Shown here: positions 41,037-50,842 of the stretch, one piece after another | Layout: the number at the start of each line of letters is the position of its first letter | How positions within the stretch are numbered: the stretch's first letter is position 1 | NCBI RefSeq assembly: GCF_002494345.1 | Contig: NZ_NXNI01000001.1 | Span: 2,480,001-2,544,000 of the forward strand | Direction: 5' to 3' | DNA from: Natrinema ejinorense | GTDB lineage: Archaea > Halobacteriota > Halobacteria > Halobacteriales > Natrialbaceae | Length of the DNA stretch: 64,000 nucleotides | Position numbers and translations under genes: made by a program | The notes under the pieces: generated by a model | The model's input: the letters and a program-made list of their open reading frames with translations, nothing else | Told to the model about the DNA's origin: nothing | Databases searched by the model: none

Positions 41037-43628
41037 ATGGAGTATCACGAGGCGGCGGATTTCCTCTTCGATCTGCGGCGGTTCCGCCCGAAGCCGGGGA
41101 CGGAGTCGACGGCCCGCCTGCTGGCCCACCTCGAGAACCCCCACGATGCCGTCGACTGCGTCCAGATCGCCGGCTCCAACGGGAAAGGGAGCACGGCGCG
41201 ACTGCTCGAGCGGACCCTGCGGGAGGCCGGCTACTCCGTCGGCCTCTACACCTCGCCGCATCTCGACGACCTCCGCGAGCGAATTCGCGTCGACGGCCGG
41301 AAGATTCCCCGGACGGCGGTCCGGGAGTACGTCGACGCCGTCGGCGAGTACGTCACGGCGCGCGGTGCCGACGGCGAGTCACCGACCTTTTTCGAGACCA
41401 TGACCGCCATGGCGCTGTGGCAGTTCGGGCGCGAGAACGTCGATATCGCCGTCCTCGAGGTCGGTATCGGCGGCAAGTACGATGCCACGAGCGTCGTCGA
41501 TCCCGTCGCGAGCGCGGTCACGAGCGTGACCCTCGAACACACGGGCATTCTCGGCGATACCGTTGCGGAGATCGCCCGCGACAAGGCCCACGTCGCCCCG
41601 ACCGACGCGCCGCTCGTGACCGGCGTCACTGGGGGGCCACTCGAGGCGATCCGTGACGTGGCCGGTGACGTGGTGACCGTCGGGCGGGACGTGGCCGATG
41701 GCAGCGGCGCGGAGTCACAACCGGACGTCCACGTCGAATACGGCGGCCGCACCAACCACACCGAGGCCGCCGTCTCGGTCGACGCGGGCGAGTGGGACCT
41801 CGAGACGCGGATTCCGCTGCTGGGCGAACATCAGGCCGAAAACGCGGGCATCGCGGCCGTCCTCGCCCGCCAGGTCGGCGACGTGTCGGATGCGGCCCTC
41901 AGACGCGGACTGCGAAGCGCCCACTGGCCGGGTCGGTTCGAGGTACTCGACACCGACCCGCTGGTCGTGTTGGATGGCGCGCACAATCCGGGTGCCTGCG
42001 AGGGGCTCGCCGAAACCCTCGATACGTACGCGTACGACCGTCTCCACCTCGTCTTCGGTGCGATGCACGACAAGGACCACCGCGAGATGGCCGCCACGTT
42101 GCCGACGCCGGATACGGTCGTGACGACCGAGCCGGCACTCGATCGCGCCGAGGACCGGGCCGTCCTCGCCGACGTCTTCGCCGACGGCGGTGCCGGAACG
42201 GTCCGTACCGAGACCGCCGTGGCGGATGCCCTCGCGTCCGCGCTCGCCGACGCCGGGAGCGACGACTGCGTGCTCGTGACCGGGTCGCTGTACGCAGTGG
42301 CGGAGGCACGCTCGCGGTGGACCCGCACCGACGTTCCAAAGCGGATCCGCGACCGGGCGGACGCTCGCGACGCCCTCGAGGAGGCAAACGTCGCCAGCGA
42401 CGACGTCGACCGACTGGACGGCGACGCCGTCCACCGGGTCGTCAGGACTGCACTGCGGGATCGACAGGCGACCGTCCTGAAGGAGGAACTGCTGCGCCTC
42501 GGCGGGGAGTGTGCCCTCTCCGGTCTCGACCGGGACGAGGAGACCGTCGACGCCGTGTTGATGGGAACGCTCGCACAGTTCGAGACGCTGGTCGAACGCC
42601 TCGAGGACCGGAGCCGTCCCGAGGGCGTCACCGATATCGCTCGAACGTTGCGAGACACCCTCGAGATCGATGCCGGAACCGGCGTCGGCGACGACGCGGG
42701 GATCGATGCCGGAGCCGGGACCACAATCGACGGCGACGCGGAGACGGCGGGGACGGAACGCGTGCCGGCCCGGCCCGACTGGCGGACCGCCAACTCGAGT
42801 GGCCCGCCCGCTCCCTGGTCGGATCGGACGGCCGTCATGGGCATTCTGAACGTCACTCCCGACAGCTTCCACGACGGCGGCGAGTACGACGCCCTCGAGG
42901 ACGCCGTGGCCCGCGCCGAGGCGATGGTCGCGGCCGACGTCGACGTGATCGATATCGGCGGGGAGTCGACGCGACCGGGTGCCGACCCCGTCTCGGTCGA
43001 CGAGGAACTGGACCGGGTCGTCCCCGTGATCGAACGGGTCGCCGACCTCGACGCGCTGATTTCGGTCGACACCCGCCGAGCCGCCGTCGCCGACGCCGCC
43101 CTCGAGGCCGGTGCCGACATCATCAACGACGTTTCGGGGCTCGAGGACCCCGAGATGCGCTTCGTCGCGGCCGACCACGACGCGGGACTGGTCGTGATGC
43201 ACAGCATCGACGCGCCGGTCGTCCCGGACCGCGAGATCGAGTACGACGACGTCGTCGCGGACGTGATCGACCAGCTCTCCGAACGCATCCTGCTGGCCGA
43301 AAAGGCCGGACTCGACCGGAACCAGATCGTCGTCGACCCCGGCATCGGGTTCGGCAAGTCCGCGAGCGAGAACTTCGAGCTCCTCGATCGGATCGACGAA
43401 TTCCACGCGCTGGGCTGTCCGGTTCTCTTCGGCCACTCCCACAAGTCCATGTTCGCACAGGTCGGTCGCGAGGCCGGCGACCGACTCGAGGCGACCGTCG
43501 CGGCGACCGCCCTGGCGGCCGATCGGGGGGCGGATATCGTCCGCGTTCACGACGCCGCGGAGAACGTCGCCGCGGTCCGGACGGCGCTTGCGACGCGCGA
43601 TCCGGAACGGTTCGAGTGGGAGCCGTAG
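41037..43628 (+). CDS. FolC-FolP fusion: folylpolyglutamate synthase/dihydropteroate synthase
   Basis: Bifunctional folate enzyme, 863 residues. N-terminal Mur-ligase-like folate synthase (about 1-420): P-loop AGSNGKGSTARLLE, EVGIGGKYDATSVVDPVASAVTSV, and C-terminal ligase domain with LDGAHNPGACEGLAETL. A middle helical linker (about 430-560, RDALEEANVASDDVDRL...LLRLGGECALSGLDRDEETVD) follows. The C-terminal dihydropteroate synthase (about 600-860) has MGILNVTPDSFHDGGEY, DIGGESTRPGA and ending GADIVRVHDAAE. The ATG at 41037 gives MEYHEAADFLFDLRRF. Both functions of the pterin-to-folate path are joined in one chain. Confidence 0.93.
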   Translation: MEYHEAADFLFDLRRFRPKPGTESTARLLAHLENPHDAVDCVQIAGSNGKGSTARLLERTLREAGYSVGLYTSPHLDDLRERIRVDGRKIPRTAVREYVDAVGEYVTARGADGESPTFFETMTAMALWQFGRENVDIAVLEVGIGGKYDATSVVDPVASAVTSVTLEHTGILGDTVAEIARDKAHVAPTDAPLVTGVTGGPLEAIRDVAGDVVTVGRDVADGSGAESQPDVHVEYGGRTNHTEAAVSVDAGEWDLETRIPLLGEHQAENAGIAAVLARQVGDVSDAALRRGLRSAHWPGRFEVLDTDPLVVLDGAHNPGACEGLAETLDTYAYDRLHLVFGAMHDKDHREMAATLPTPDTVVTTEPALDRAEDRAVLADVFADGGAGTVRTETAVADALASALADAGSDDCVLVTGSLYAVAEARSRWTRTDVPKRIRDRADARDALEEANVASDDVDRLDGDAVHRVVRTALRDRQATVLKEELLRLGGECALSGLDRDEETVDAVLMGTLAQFETLVERLEDRSRPEGVTDIARTLRDTLEIDAGTGVGDDAGIDAGAGTTIDGDAETAGTERVPARPDWRTANSSGPPAPWSDRTAVMGILNVTPDSFHDGGEYDALEDAVARAEAMVAADVDVIDIGGESTRPGADPVSVDEELDRVVPVIERVADLDALISVDTRRAAVADAALEAGADIINDVSGLEDPEMRFVAADHDAGLVVMHSIDAPVVPDREIEYDDVVADVIDQLSERILLAEKAGLDRNQIVVDPGIGFGKSASENFELLDRIDEFHALGCPVLFGHSHKSMFAQVGREAGDRLEATVAATALAADRGADIVRVHDAAENVAAVRTALATRDPERFEWEP

Positions 43629-43730
43629 TCAGCGACCCTATCGCTCCCCGTTTTCGTCGTGTGGAGACGAGATGACCGGCGAGGACGGCTGGCTGCGCCC
43701 GACGGGCGCTCCGACTACTCCGGTCCGTTC

Positions 43731-46700
43731 TCAGCCGTCTTCCGAACCGTCTCCACCGTGGGCATGTTCTGCCGGTCCGCAGCCAAGCGACCGATGCGGA
43801 CAGTGTCGGCAGTGGTCGCCCGGCGTCGTCTCGGAGAACGACGGCTCGTCGACCGCCGCGAGCGTTTCGACTACCGACTCCCACGAGGGAAGCTCCTCGG
43901 GCTCGAAAAGGTCGACGCGCGGACCGTCGACGTCGCCGACGTAGACGTAGCCGACGGTCGAGACGGGTTCGTCGAACCGGTTCTCGCAAGCCCGCAGGTA
44001 GAGCGACAACTGGACTGCATCGCCGGGATCGATCCGCCCCGCGGTCGCCTTGTAGTCGAGGACCGCGAGCCCGCCGTCCGGAAGCCGCCTGATCGAGTCC
44101 ACGTAGCCGACGACGTCTCCGGTCACGCCGGTCACGTCCTCGAGCGAGAACGGCAACTCCGCGGCGACGGCGTCCCACTCGGCGATCGGCCGGTCGAACC
44201 CGGGCACGCTCGCCTCGAAGTACCGGTCGATACAGGCGAGGACGGCCTCGCGGTGTGCGAGCAAGTCGCGTGCGGTGAGCTGACGCAGGGCGGCTTCCCG
44301 CCACGCTTCGCGCGTGTGGTACTCGCGATGGAAGGCCTCCTCGGCGACATCGTGGAAGACCGTGCCGACAATTCGCGACGCCGAGTCGTCGACCGTCGGC
44401 GTAGCCGTCCCGTCCCCCTCGATCGATTCGAGCGGATCGTCGATCGCTCGAACGACGTGATCGAGGTAGTGTTTTCGGGCACAGGTGTCGTGCGTGTCCA
44501 TCGCGGAGTAGCTGTGGCGCATCGCGACGGGGAGTTCAGTCGCGCTCGCGAGCGTTTCGACGGGGAATCGAACCGTGTCGGTCGTCAGCGCGGACGATCG
44601 ACGGCCGCTGGGAACCCAAAGCCCACTCGAGCGATCGGCGGGGGTGTCCTCGAGCCGAGCGGTGCTCGCGGCATCGGCAGCCGGTAACAGCGTGCCGTCG
44701 CGAAGCTGCCGCCCCAGTCGGTGGACCGTCTCGATCGCCTCGCGCGTCTCGAGGGGCTCGACCGGGCGATCACCGTAGTCGGCGTAGTAGGTAATGGTTC
44801 CGGGGCTCTCTCCGGCGGACGCGGCGATCTCGGTCGTCCGGTCGACGACCGTTTCGGGGTAGTTCTCTCGCACCTGCCGGAAGCTCTCGGTCAGCGACGA
44901 CCAGAGATCCATCCGCTGGCCGGTCACCGACCACTCGATTTCGCTCGCCAAGCAGGTCTCGGCCGTCGACGCCGCCAGTTCGTCGTCCGCGCCGTCGTAC
45001 TCGTAGTCGGAGCCAAACAGGAACAGGTGGTTCTCGGCTCGCGTGAGCGCGACGTGGAGCACCCGCCACTCCTCGCCGACCCGCTCGGCGGCGAGATCGG
45101 CGAGCAACGGCGACTCGATCTCGGCGTCGAGCGTCGCGGCCAGTAACCGGTACCGGGCTCGTTCGACGTAGTCACCGTCGACACACCACTCCTCGTCCGA
45201 GAGGTAGGGGACGAGAACGGTATCGAACTCGAGGCCCTTGGCCTGGTGGACCGTCATCACGTCGACGCTGTCCGTGGACCGCGTTCCGCGGGTTCGATCG
45301 CTGCCACCGCTTTGCAACGTCGACGCCAACGCGTCCACGAACTCGGTCGACAGCGACTGGACGACGGCGTCAGCGCCGTAGGCCTCGACGAAGCGCTCGA
45401 TCCGATCGAACTGCGCGCGCTCGTCGCTCGAGCAGAACCATTCGATCCGAGTGAGGTCCCGAAACCGACGGAGGAATCCCGACAGCGGGTAGACGTCCCG
45501 AAACTGCTCGAGGGTCGCGAGGTGCTCCCGAGCGTCCGCGAGCCGCTCCGGTTGCTCGAATTCGACGTCCGGATCAGGGTCTACCACCGCGTCGTACAAG
45601 GTCTCGCTTTGGCTTTGCAGCGTCGCGAGATCCGCCTCGGTGAGTCGGTAGCGATAGAGTAACACGCGCCGGAGGTGGGCGTCCGCGTCCGGCTCGACGA
45701 GCACTCGGAGATACGATACCACGGTCCGGATCCCGGGCGAAATCTCGCCACGCGGCGAGCCGGAGATCTCGTAGGGGATCTGCAGGTCCCGGAGTTCGTC
45801 GGCGACCGCCTGTGCGTGGCGGTTCGTCCGAACGATAATCGCGAGATCGCCCAGCGAGCGCTGGGGGACGGTTTCGGCCGCGCCGTTGAGGAGCCGCGAG
45901 ACCGTCGTCGCGACCTGTGCCGCCGTCGATTGGGGGATCTCGTCGCTCTCGACTTTGACGACGCGGTCCGACGGCTCCGGCTCGTCGTACGTTCCGGGCG
46001 TTCGGCCGTCCTCCCGCAGCGTCTTCGAGGACTGAGGGCCGTAGTCACAGGCGTTGGTCAGATCGAGAATTTCCTGTCGCGACCGGAAGTTGAGCTCGAG
46101 TTCGATCGCCTCGTGGTCGTCGTAGGCGTCGGCCAGCCGATCGAGTCCCTCGCGGTCGGTGCCACGCCAGCCGTAGATCGCCTGGTCCTTGTCGCCGATC
46201 GCGAACAGATCCGGCCGATCTGGGCCGTCGGTGAGTTCGGTGAGCAGCGAAAACTGGGTCCCGTCGGTGTCCTGAAACTCGTCGCAGTAGACCTGCGTCC
46301 ACTGGCCCGTGATTTCGTCAGCGATCGCGTCGTCGTCGAGCAGTCCAGTCGCCGTCCGTACCAGCTCGTCGAAGTCCATCGTCCGCTCGGCCTCGAGGTG
46401 GTCGTGATAGTCCGCGTAGACGTCGGCGTAGTGGCGAGCCAGCCGGAGGAACTCGACGGCGTGTTTCAGCCGGCCGAAGGGGGTCTGTTCGATCCGGCTC
46501 GTCGCCGTCCCCCAGATTTCGTTGCCGAATAGCGCCCGCGGCAGGTGTTTCGTCGTCCGGTCGTCCAACGAGAGCGCGTCGATCGTGTTCGTCACGCACC
46601 GCTGGAGGACCCGGAGGTAGCGATCGATCTCCCGAACCAGATCGTCCTCGCGGAACGCGTCCGGCGCCTCCGCGATTTTCTCCCGGCAGTAGGAGACGAG

Positions 46701-47474
46701 TTTGCCGTAGTCGACCAGCGACTCCCGGGCCGTCTCGAGGTACTCCTCCCGGTTGAAGTAGCGCAGCGCCTCGTTGTCGAAGGAGAGGTTCTCGCGAGCC
46801 ATGCGCTCGAGCCAGAGGACGAACTCGTTGCACAGCTCGAGGGTGCGAATCGGTGGCAGGCCCGACTGTAGGTCGTCAGGCGTGATGTTCTCCTGGCTCA
46901 TCGCCTGGATGAACCGATCGACCGCGTCGACGAGATCGGTCGGGGAACCGTCGTTTCGGGTCGACGCAGCCGCGAAGTCGTAGTCGTTCTCGGCGAGCAG
47001 GCGACCGATGATCCGACGGCGGTCCCGTTCGGTCACGACGTCGAACTCGGGCGAGTAGCCGAGGTAGTAGGCGTACTCGCGGACGAGTCGGTAACAAAAA
47101 GAGTGGTAGGTGTAGACATCGATCGCGGCTGCTGCGTCGGGATCGAGCCGCTCCCCGACCGCCGTCCGGATGCTCGCGGCGGCTTCGTTCGCGAACGTCA
47201 ACACGAGCACGTCCTCGGGATCGACCTCGCCCCGTTCGATGGCGCGCTCGATCCGGACGAGCATCGTCGTCGTCTTCCCGGTCCCGGCACCCGCGTCGAC
47301 GGACGTACAGGCTGCGTGGCTGTCGATGACTGCCCGCTGATTCCCTTTCGGCTCGATCTCGTCGGCGGACGCGAGCCCGGCGGTCGCTGCCGTGTCGAAC
47401 GTGTCGTCGTCCGGATCGGCCCCCGGCTCGAGCTCCTGTCCGCCGCTGCCCGCTCGCCGTGGTTCCTCACCCAT
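43731..47474 (-). CDS. AddA-like helicase-nuclease (UvrD/RecB type)
   Basis: Superfamily 1 helicase with C-terminal nuclease domain, 1247 residues. Motifs seen in order: Walker A DAGAGTGKTT, VLTFANEAA (Ia), DEFQDTDGTQF (II), GDKDQAIYGWRGTD (III), HQAKGLEFDTVLVP (V) and ALTRAENHLFLFG (VI). The C-terminal part has SYSAMDTHDTCARKHYL and AVLDYKATAG (D-x-K nuclease motif), then HCRHCPHRSLGCG. The isolated Cys and the terminal Cys triad suit the iron-sulfur cluster of AddB/Cas4-type nucleases. It is probably the motor and nuclease of a double-strand break end-processing complex with the two genes upstream, which it overlaps. Confidence 0.9.
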   Translation of the reverse strand: MGEEPRRAGSGGQELEPGADPDDDTFDTAATAGLASADEIEPKGNQRAVIDSHAACTSVDAGAGTGKTTTMLVRIERAIERGEVDPEDVLVLTFANEAAASIRTAVGERLDPDAAAAIDVYTYHSFCYRLVREYAYYLGYSPEFDVVTERDRRRIIGRLLAENDYDFAAASTRNDGSPTDLVDAVDRFIQAMSQENITPDDLQSGLPPIRTLELCNEFVLWLERMARENLSFDNEALRYFNREEYLETARESLVDYGKLVSYCREKIAEAPDAFREDDLVREIDRYLRVLQRCVTNTIDALSLDDRTTKHLPRALFGNEIWGTATSRIEQTPFGRLKHAVEFLRLARHYADVYADYHDHLEAERTMDFDELVRTATGLLDDDAIADEITGQWTQVYCDEFQDTDGTQFSLLTELTDGPDRPDLFAIGDKDQAIYGWRGTDREGLDRLADAYDDHEAIELELNFRSRQEILDLTNACDYGPQSSKTLREDGRTPGTYDEPEPSDRVVKVESDEIPQSTAAQVATTVSRLLNGAAETVPQRSLGDLAIIVRTNRHAQAVADELRDLQIPYEISGSPRGEISPGIRTVVSYLRVLVEPDADAHLRRVLLYRYRLTEADLATLQSQSETLYDAVVDPDPDVEFEQPERLADAREHLATLEQFRDVYPLSGFLRRFRDLTRIEWFCSSDERAQFDRIERFVEAYGADAVVQSLSTEFVDALASTLQSGGSDRTRGTRSTDSVDVMTVHQAKGLEFDTVLVPYLSDEEWCVDGDYVERARYRLLAATLDAEIESPLLADLAAERVGEEWRVLHVALTRAENHLFLFGSDYEYDGADDELAASTAETCLASEIEWSVTGQRMDLWSSLTESFRQVRENYPETVVDRTTEIAASAGESPGTITYYADYGDRPVEPLETREAIETVHRLGRQLRDGTLLPAADAASTARLEDTPADRSSGLWVPSGRRSSALTTDTVRFPVETLASATELPVAMRHSYSAMDTHDTCARKHYLDHVVRAIDDPLESIEGDGTATPTVDDSASRIVGTVFHDVAEEAFHREYHTREAWREAALRQLTARDLLAHREAVLACIDRYFEASVPGFDRPIAEWDAVAAELPFSLEDVTGVTGDVVGYVDSIRRLPDGGLAVLDYKATAGRIDPGDAVQLSLYLRACENRFDEPVSTVGYVYVGDVDGPRVDLFEPEELPSWESVVETLAAVDEPSFSETTPGDHCRHCPHRSLGCGPAEHAHGGDGSEDG

Positions 47475-48519
47475 CGAACCGCACCTCCCCTGCGATGTAG
47501 TCCTGACAGCAGACGGTATAGTCACACGTCGGACAGGCGTGTTCCGCGATCCGATCCCATCGGTCCGACGGGTCGAAGGGGCCGGACAGCAGGCCCGAAG
47601 CGACCCGTCCGAGCCGGTCGTCGACGGTTCCGTTTCGATGATCGTGTGTCATTCCGTAGGTGTGGTGATCGACGTAGACGTCGGTGAGATCGACGACCTC
47701 GAGGTTCGTCTCGACGGTCTCTCGGACCCAGTTCACTGCCGTCCCCGACCGATCGGCCAGCGGAATCTGGACGTAGCGACAGGTCCGGTCGCCGAGCTCG
47801 AGGCGGTCCCGACGCGTGCGGAGCCCGTCGAGGACGACCGCTGTCTCGAAGAGCGAGCCGACCGGATCCGGCTCGAACGTGTCCGAATCGGTATCGAAGT
47901 GGTCGGTGAATCGCTCCGCCACGTCACCCTCCCACTCCGAGCGGTAGCGCAGGGGCCCAAGCGGCGCGAGGGTCGGGACGAATCGGACGCCAACGATCGA
48001 CGAGCCGTCGTCGTAGACGTAGTCGACCGTGGCATCGATCGTCACCGTCTCCCTCTCGCTGTCGGGGTCCGCTCCGCCGGCCGGTTCGGGGAGCTCGAGC
48101 GTACTCGAGAGCGGCAGTTCCGGCCCGATCAGTTCGTCGCGGGTCGCGTCGGCAGCCAGCCGCTCGATCCCCCCGGCGTGCTCGCCGCCGACGCGTTCGA
48201 CGTACGCGGCGAGCGTCGCCTCGAGCACCCGTCGTTCGTGGCGACGCTGGGCACGGGAGTGGAAGGGTTCCTCGTGGTCGGTCCACAGCGTCGAGAGTCG
48301 ATCGCGGGCGACGGTCTCGAGTTCCTCGCGGTCCGTCTCACCGCTCCGAAGCGCGTCACAGATCGCGGTCCGAAGCAGGGCCACGCGGTCGCCGACCGCG
48401 TCCTCCTCGTCGTCCTCGATCCCGTGGACGTGAGCCAACTCGTACCGCCGGGGACAGTGCAGTGCCGATCTGAGCCCCTCGACGGAGAGCGACTCGGCGG
48501 TCGTCGTCCCGTCAGTCAT
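47467..48519 (-). CDS. Fe-S nuclease-like subunit (AddB C-terminal-like)
   Basis: The product has 350 residues. One Cys near the start (HCPRRYELAHVHG) and three at the end (HACPTCDYTVCCQDYIAG) form the cluster pattern of Cas4/AddB-type Fe-S nucleases. The central catalytic DxK motif is not clear: the expected strand reads TIDATVDYVYDDGSSIVGVRFVP, without Lys. It may therefore be a structural or DNA-binding subunit. The ATG at 48517-48519 overlaps the upstream stop by 8 bp, and the downstream helicase start overlaps this stop by 8 bp. In bacterial AddB this domain is fused to the helicase-like part; here it is a separate chain. Confidence 0.75.
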   Translation of the reverse strand: MTDGTTTAESLSVEGLRSALHCPRRYELAHVHGIEDDEEDAVGDRVALLRTAICDALRSGETDREELETVARDRLSTLWTDHEEPFHSRAQRRHERRVLEATLAAYVERVGGEHAGGIERLAADATRDELIGPELPLSSTLELPEPAGGADPDSERETVTIDATVDYVYDDGSSIVGVRFVPTLAPLGPLRYRSEWEGDVAERFTDHFDTDSDTFEPDPVGSLFETAVVLDGLRTRRDRLELGDRTCRYVQIPLADRSGTAVNWVRETVETNLEVVDLTDVYVDHHTYGMTHDHRNGTVDDRLGRVASGLLSGPFDPSDRWDRIAEHACPTCDYTVCCQDYIAGEVRFDG

Positions 48520-50770
48520 CGCGGACCACCTCGCCGGCGGCGAACTCGAACTGTGATCGGACCGCTTCGACGAGTTCGTCGTCGACGTCGCCGTCCTCGA
48601 GCACGACGGCGATCTCCTCGAACACCGTCTCCGTCTCGCCGAGATCCGCCTCACCGCCGGTGCTGGCCTCCCGGAGCACCCGCTCGAGTTCGCCGCGGGG
48701 TTGGGCGAGCAACGCGTCGAGTGCGTTCGTCTCGCCGTGGATCGCAGCGTCGTCGTCGTCTCGCTCCGCGAGCGCGAGCCCGGGCGTCGATTCGATCAGT
48801 TTCAGATAGCGCGACTCGTCGTAGGTTCGACGGAGCCCACCGGAGCCGCGTTCGTAGGAACACCAGTAGAGGAGCCGTTCGGCCGCGCGGGAGCCGAGCG
48901 CGAGTCGCCGACGCGAGCGCTGTGCGTGATAGCTCTCGAAGGGATCCCCGACGTCGGCGGCAGCAACGGTGTCGAACGTGTCGGTGATCTCCTCGAGCGA
49001 CGGATCCGTGACCGCGGGATAGGACGGCATCGCCCGGAGCCACGCCGGCGGGAACAGCTGCGTGAGAAACTGCTCGCCGGGGTAGGTCCCGTCGATCAGG
49101 TCGAGCAGGAAGACGGCGGTGCGCGAGTCGTACTTCAGGTCGTCGACGGCACAGACGGTGACGCCGCCGGTCGGCGGCTGCGTCTCGACCGCGTGGACGT
49201 AGGGCGCGTCGTACTGAATCGTCCGTCGAAGCATCCGGCGCAGTCCCTGCCAGTCCGGCCCCACGAGGTCCGTCTCCTCGACGAACCGGGCGATCTCGAG
49301 CACGCGGCGAACGCCCTCGTACCCCTCGCGGGCGTCGATCCAGTCCTCGTCGCGGGCGATCCGGCCTTTCAGGTCCGTCCGTCGGATCCAGCGCTCGAGC
49401 GATCGCCGAACGCTCGCGCCGGCGGTTTCGCCGAGCAGGTCCGGCGAGAAGTCCGGAACGCGGGCCCGGAGGCGGTTCAGCGAGACGTCCCGTGGGTCGC
49501 TCGCATCCCGTCCTGGATCCGGCCGCGAGAGGGGCTCCCCGTCGCGCTCGCGGGCACACTGGAGCGTGACGACCGCGTAGAGCTCGTTCACTGCGGGATC
49601 CTCCGCCAGCGAGGGGGTCCCGATCGTCGCGGTCGGAACGCCGGCCTCCCGCAGTCGCCGTCTGGTCTCGGGTACCCGCTCGATCCGCGGGACGGCGACG
49701 GCGAATTCGTCGTAAGACCAGCCCCGGCGGTCGTGCAACGACTGGATCTCGGTCGCGACCGCCCGGCCCTGTTCGCGGGCGGTCTCGGCACGGATTCGTC
49801 GGGCCCGTCCTGCCGGGTCGCACGCCGTGGACTCGTCTTCGGTCGCTTCGTTTCGAGCCGGCTGCTCGCCGGTCGCGAGGAATCGCGTGATCGGTCGGTG
49901 TGGCTGCGTCTCGTTCCCATCGCGGTCGGATGCGGGCTCGAGGGGCTCGACCTCGAGGCCCGCGTCGGTCGCGATGGTCGCGATACCGCCCGGTTCGACT
50001 CGCGTCCGCTCGACGCTGGCGTGGCACTCGCCGAAACAGACCAGATCGGCCTCCCCCGTGAGGGCCGCGAGATAGCGACGGTCGAGCCGGCGGTATTCCT
50101 CGAACTCGACCGCGAGGACGGCGTCGAAGGAGGCGGTAACGCGGGTCCGGACGCCGTCCGCGTTCGCTTCGAGCAGGTCGATCGCCTGGGGCACCACGTC
50201 CGCTCGCTCGACGTAGCCCCGCTCCTCGAGTTCCGCGTGGAACCGGTCGTTCATCGCGTACAGGAAGGCCAGACAGTCGTGGAGGTCGTCGGTCTCGAGG
50301 TCGTCGCGGCGGATCCGCTGGCGCGTCGCCTCGAGGAGCAGCTGCCCCACGTCACGCGAGAAGCTCTCGTGGGCCCCGGCCCGCTCGAGGTAGTCGGGTA
50401 TCGCTCGGCTCGCCCCGTCGATCACCAGCGAGATGAGTTCGATCCGTTCCTCGTACTCGAGGCGGGATAGCGTCGGATCGTACTCCTCGATGGTCTTCGA
50501 AGCGTGTTCCGGGAGCGATTCGACGCGGGGGGAGCGGGGGCCACCGGCGGGCCGTTCGCGGTCGGCATCGGCAAGCGCCGCCGTCAGGGACTCGAGACCC
50601 GCCGGATGCCGTTTCAGGACCAGGACGTTCCGGGGGCCGTACTCGTCCGCGAGCGCGGCGTACTCCGCGGCGACGGCCGCGAATACGTCGGTTGTCGGCG
50701 CGGGTGCGGGAAGAAGCTTGCAGTGGCCCTCGAGGGCGGGCGATGCGGGGATCATCGGTCGGTACGTCAC
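48512..50770 (-). CDS. AddB/RecC-like inactivated helicase subunit
   Basis: The product has 752 residues. Residues about 330-700 have the layout of the RecC/AddB helicase-like core (RGWSYDEFAVAVPRIERVPETRRRL, a PRTxxR-like position, TVCAVDDLKYDSRTAVFLLDLIDGTYPGEQ), but the N-terminus lacks a Walker A. It is therefore presumed a non-motor subunit scanning for recombination hot spots or holding DNA. A TATA box at about 50790-50800 puts the transcription start at the GTG at 50770, so a leaderless start is assumed. First gene of a three-gene operon. Confidence 0.78.
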   Translation of the reverse strand: MTYRPMIPASPALEGHCKLLPAPAPTTDVFAAVAAEYAALADEYGPRNVLVLKRHPAGLESLTAALADADRERPAGGPRSPRVESLPEHASKTIEEYDPTLSRLEYEERIELISLVIDGASRAIPDYLERAGAHESFSRDVGQLLLEATRQRIRRDDLETDDLHDCLAFLYAMNDRFHAELEERGYVERADVVPQAIDLLEANADGVRTRVTASFDAVLAVEFEEYRRLDRRYLAALTGEADLVCFGECHASVERTRVEPGGIATIATDAGLEVEPLEPASDRDGNETQPHRPITRFLATGEQPARNEATEDESTACDPAGRARRIRAETAREQGRAVATEIQSLHDRRGWSYDEFAVAVPRIERVPETRRRLREAGVPTATIGTPSLAEDPAVNELYAVVTLQCARERDGEPLSRPDPGRDASDPRDVSLNRLRARVPDFSPDLLGETAGASVRRSLERWIRRTDLKGRIARDEDWIDAREGYEGVRRVLEIARFVEETDLVGPDWQGLRRMLRRTIQYDAPYVHAVETQPPTGGVTVCAVDDLKYDSRTAVFLLDLIDGTYPGEQFLTQLFPPAWLRAMPSYPAVTDPSLEEITDTFDTVAAADVGDPFESYHAQRSRRRLALGSRAAERLLYWCSYERGSGGLRRTYDESRYLKLIESTPGLALAERDDDDAAIHGETNALDALLAQPRGELERVLREASTGGEADLGETETVFEEIAVVLEDGDVDDELVEAVRSQFEFAAGEVVRDD

Positions 50771-50789
50771 CGAATATGGGGGAGTTCCT

Positions 50790-50800
50790 ATTTAAAATAT
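50790..50800 (-). promoter_or_regulatory. TATA box of the AddAB-like operon
   Basis: On the minus strand ATATTTTAAATAG is centred about 26 nt before the GTG at 50770, which fixes the leaderless start of the first operon gene. Confidence 0.6.
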
Positions 50801-50842
50801 AGTATCAGGACGATTCCCGGTCGACCGGGCGATCGCCAGCCG

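Noticed and set aside
43659-44687. Plus-strand frame overlapping the end of the AddA-like gene
   Set aside because: Antisense of the nuclease domain, which has clear motifs on the minus strand.
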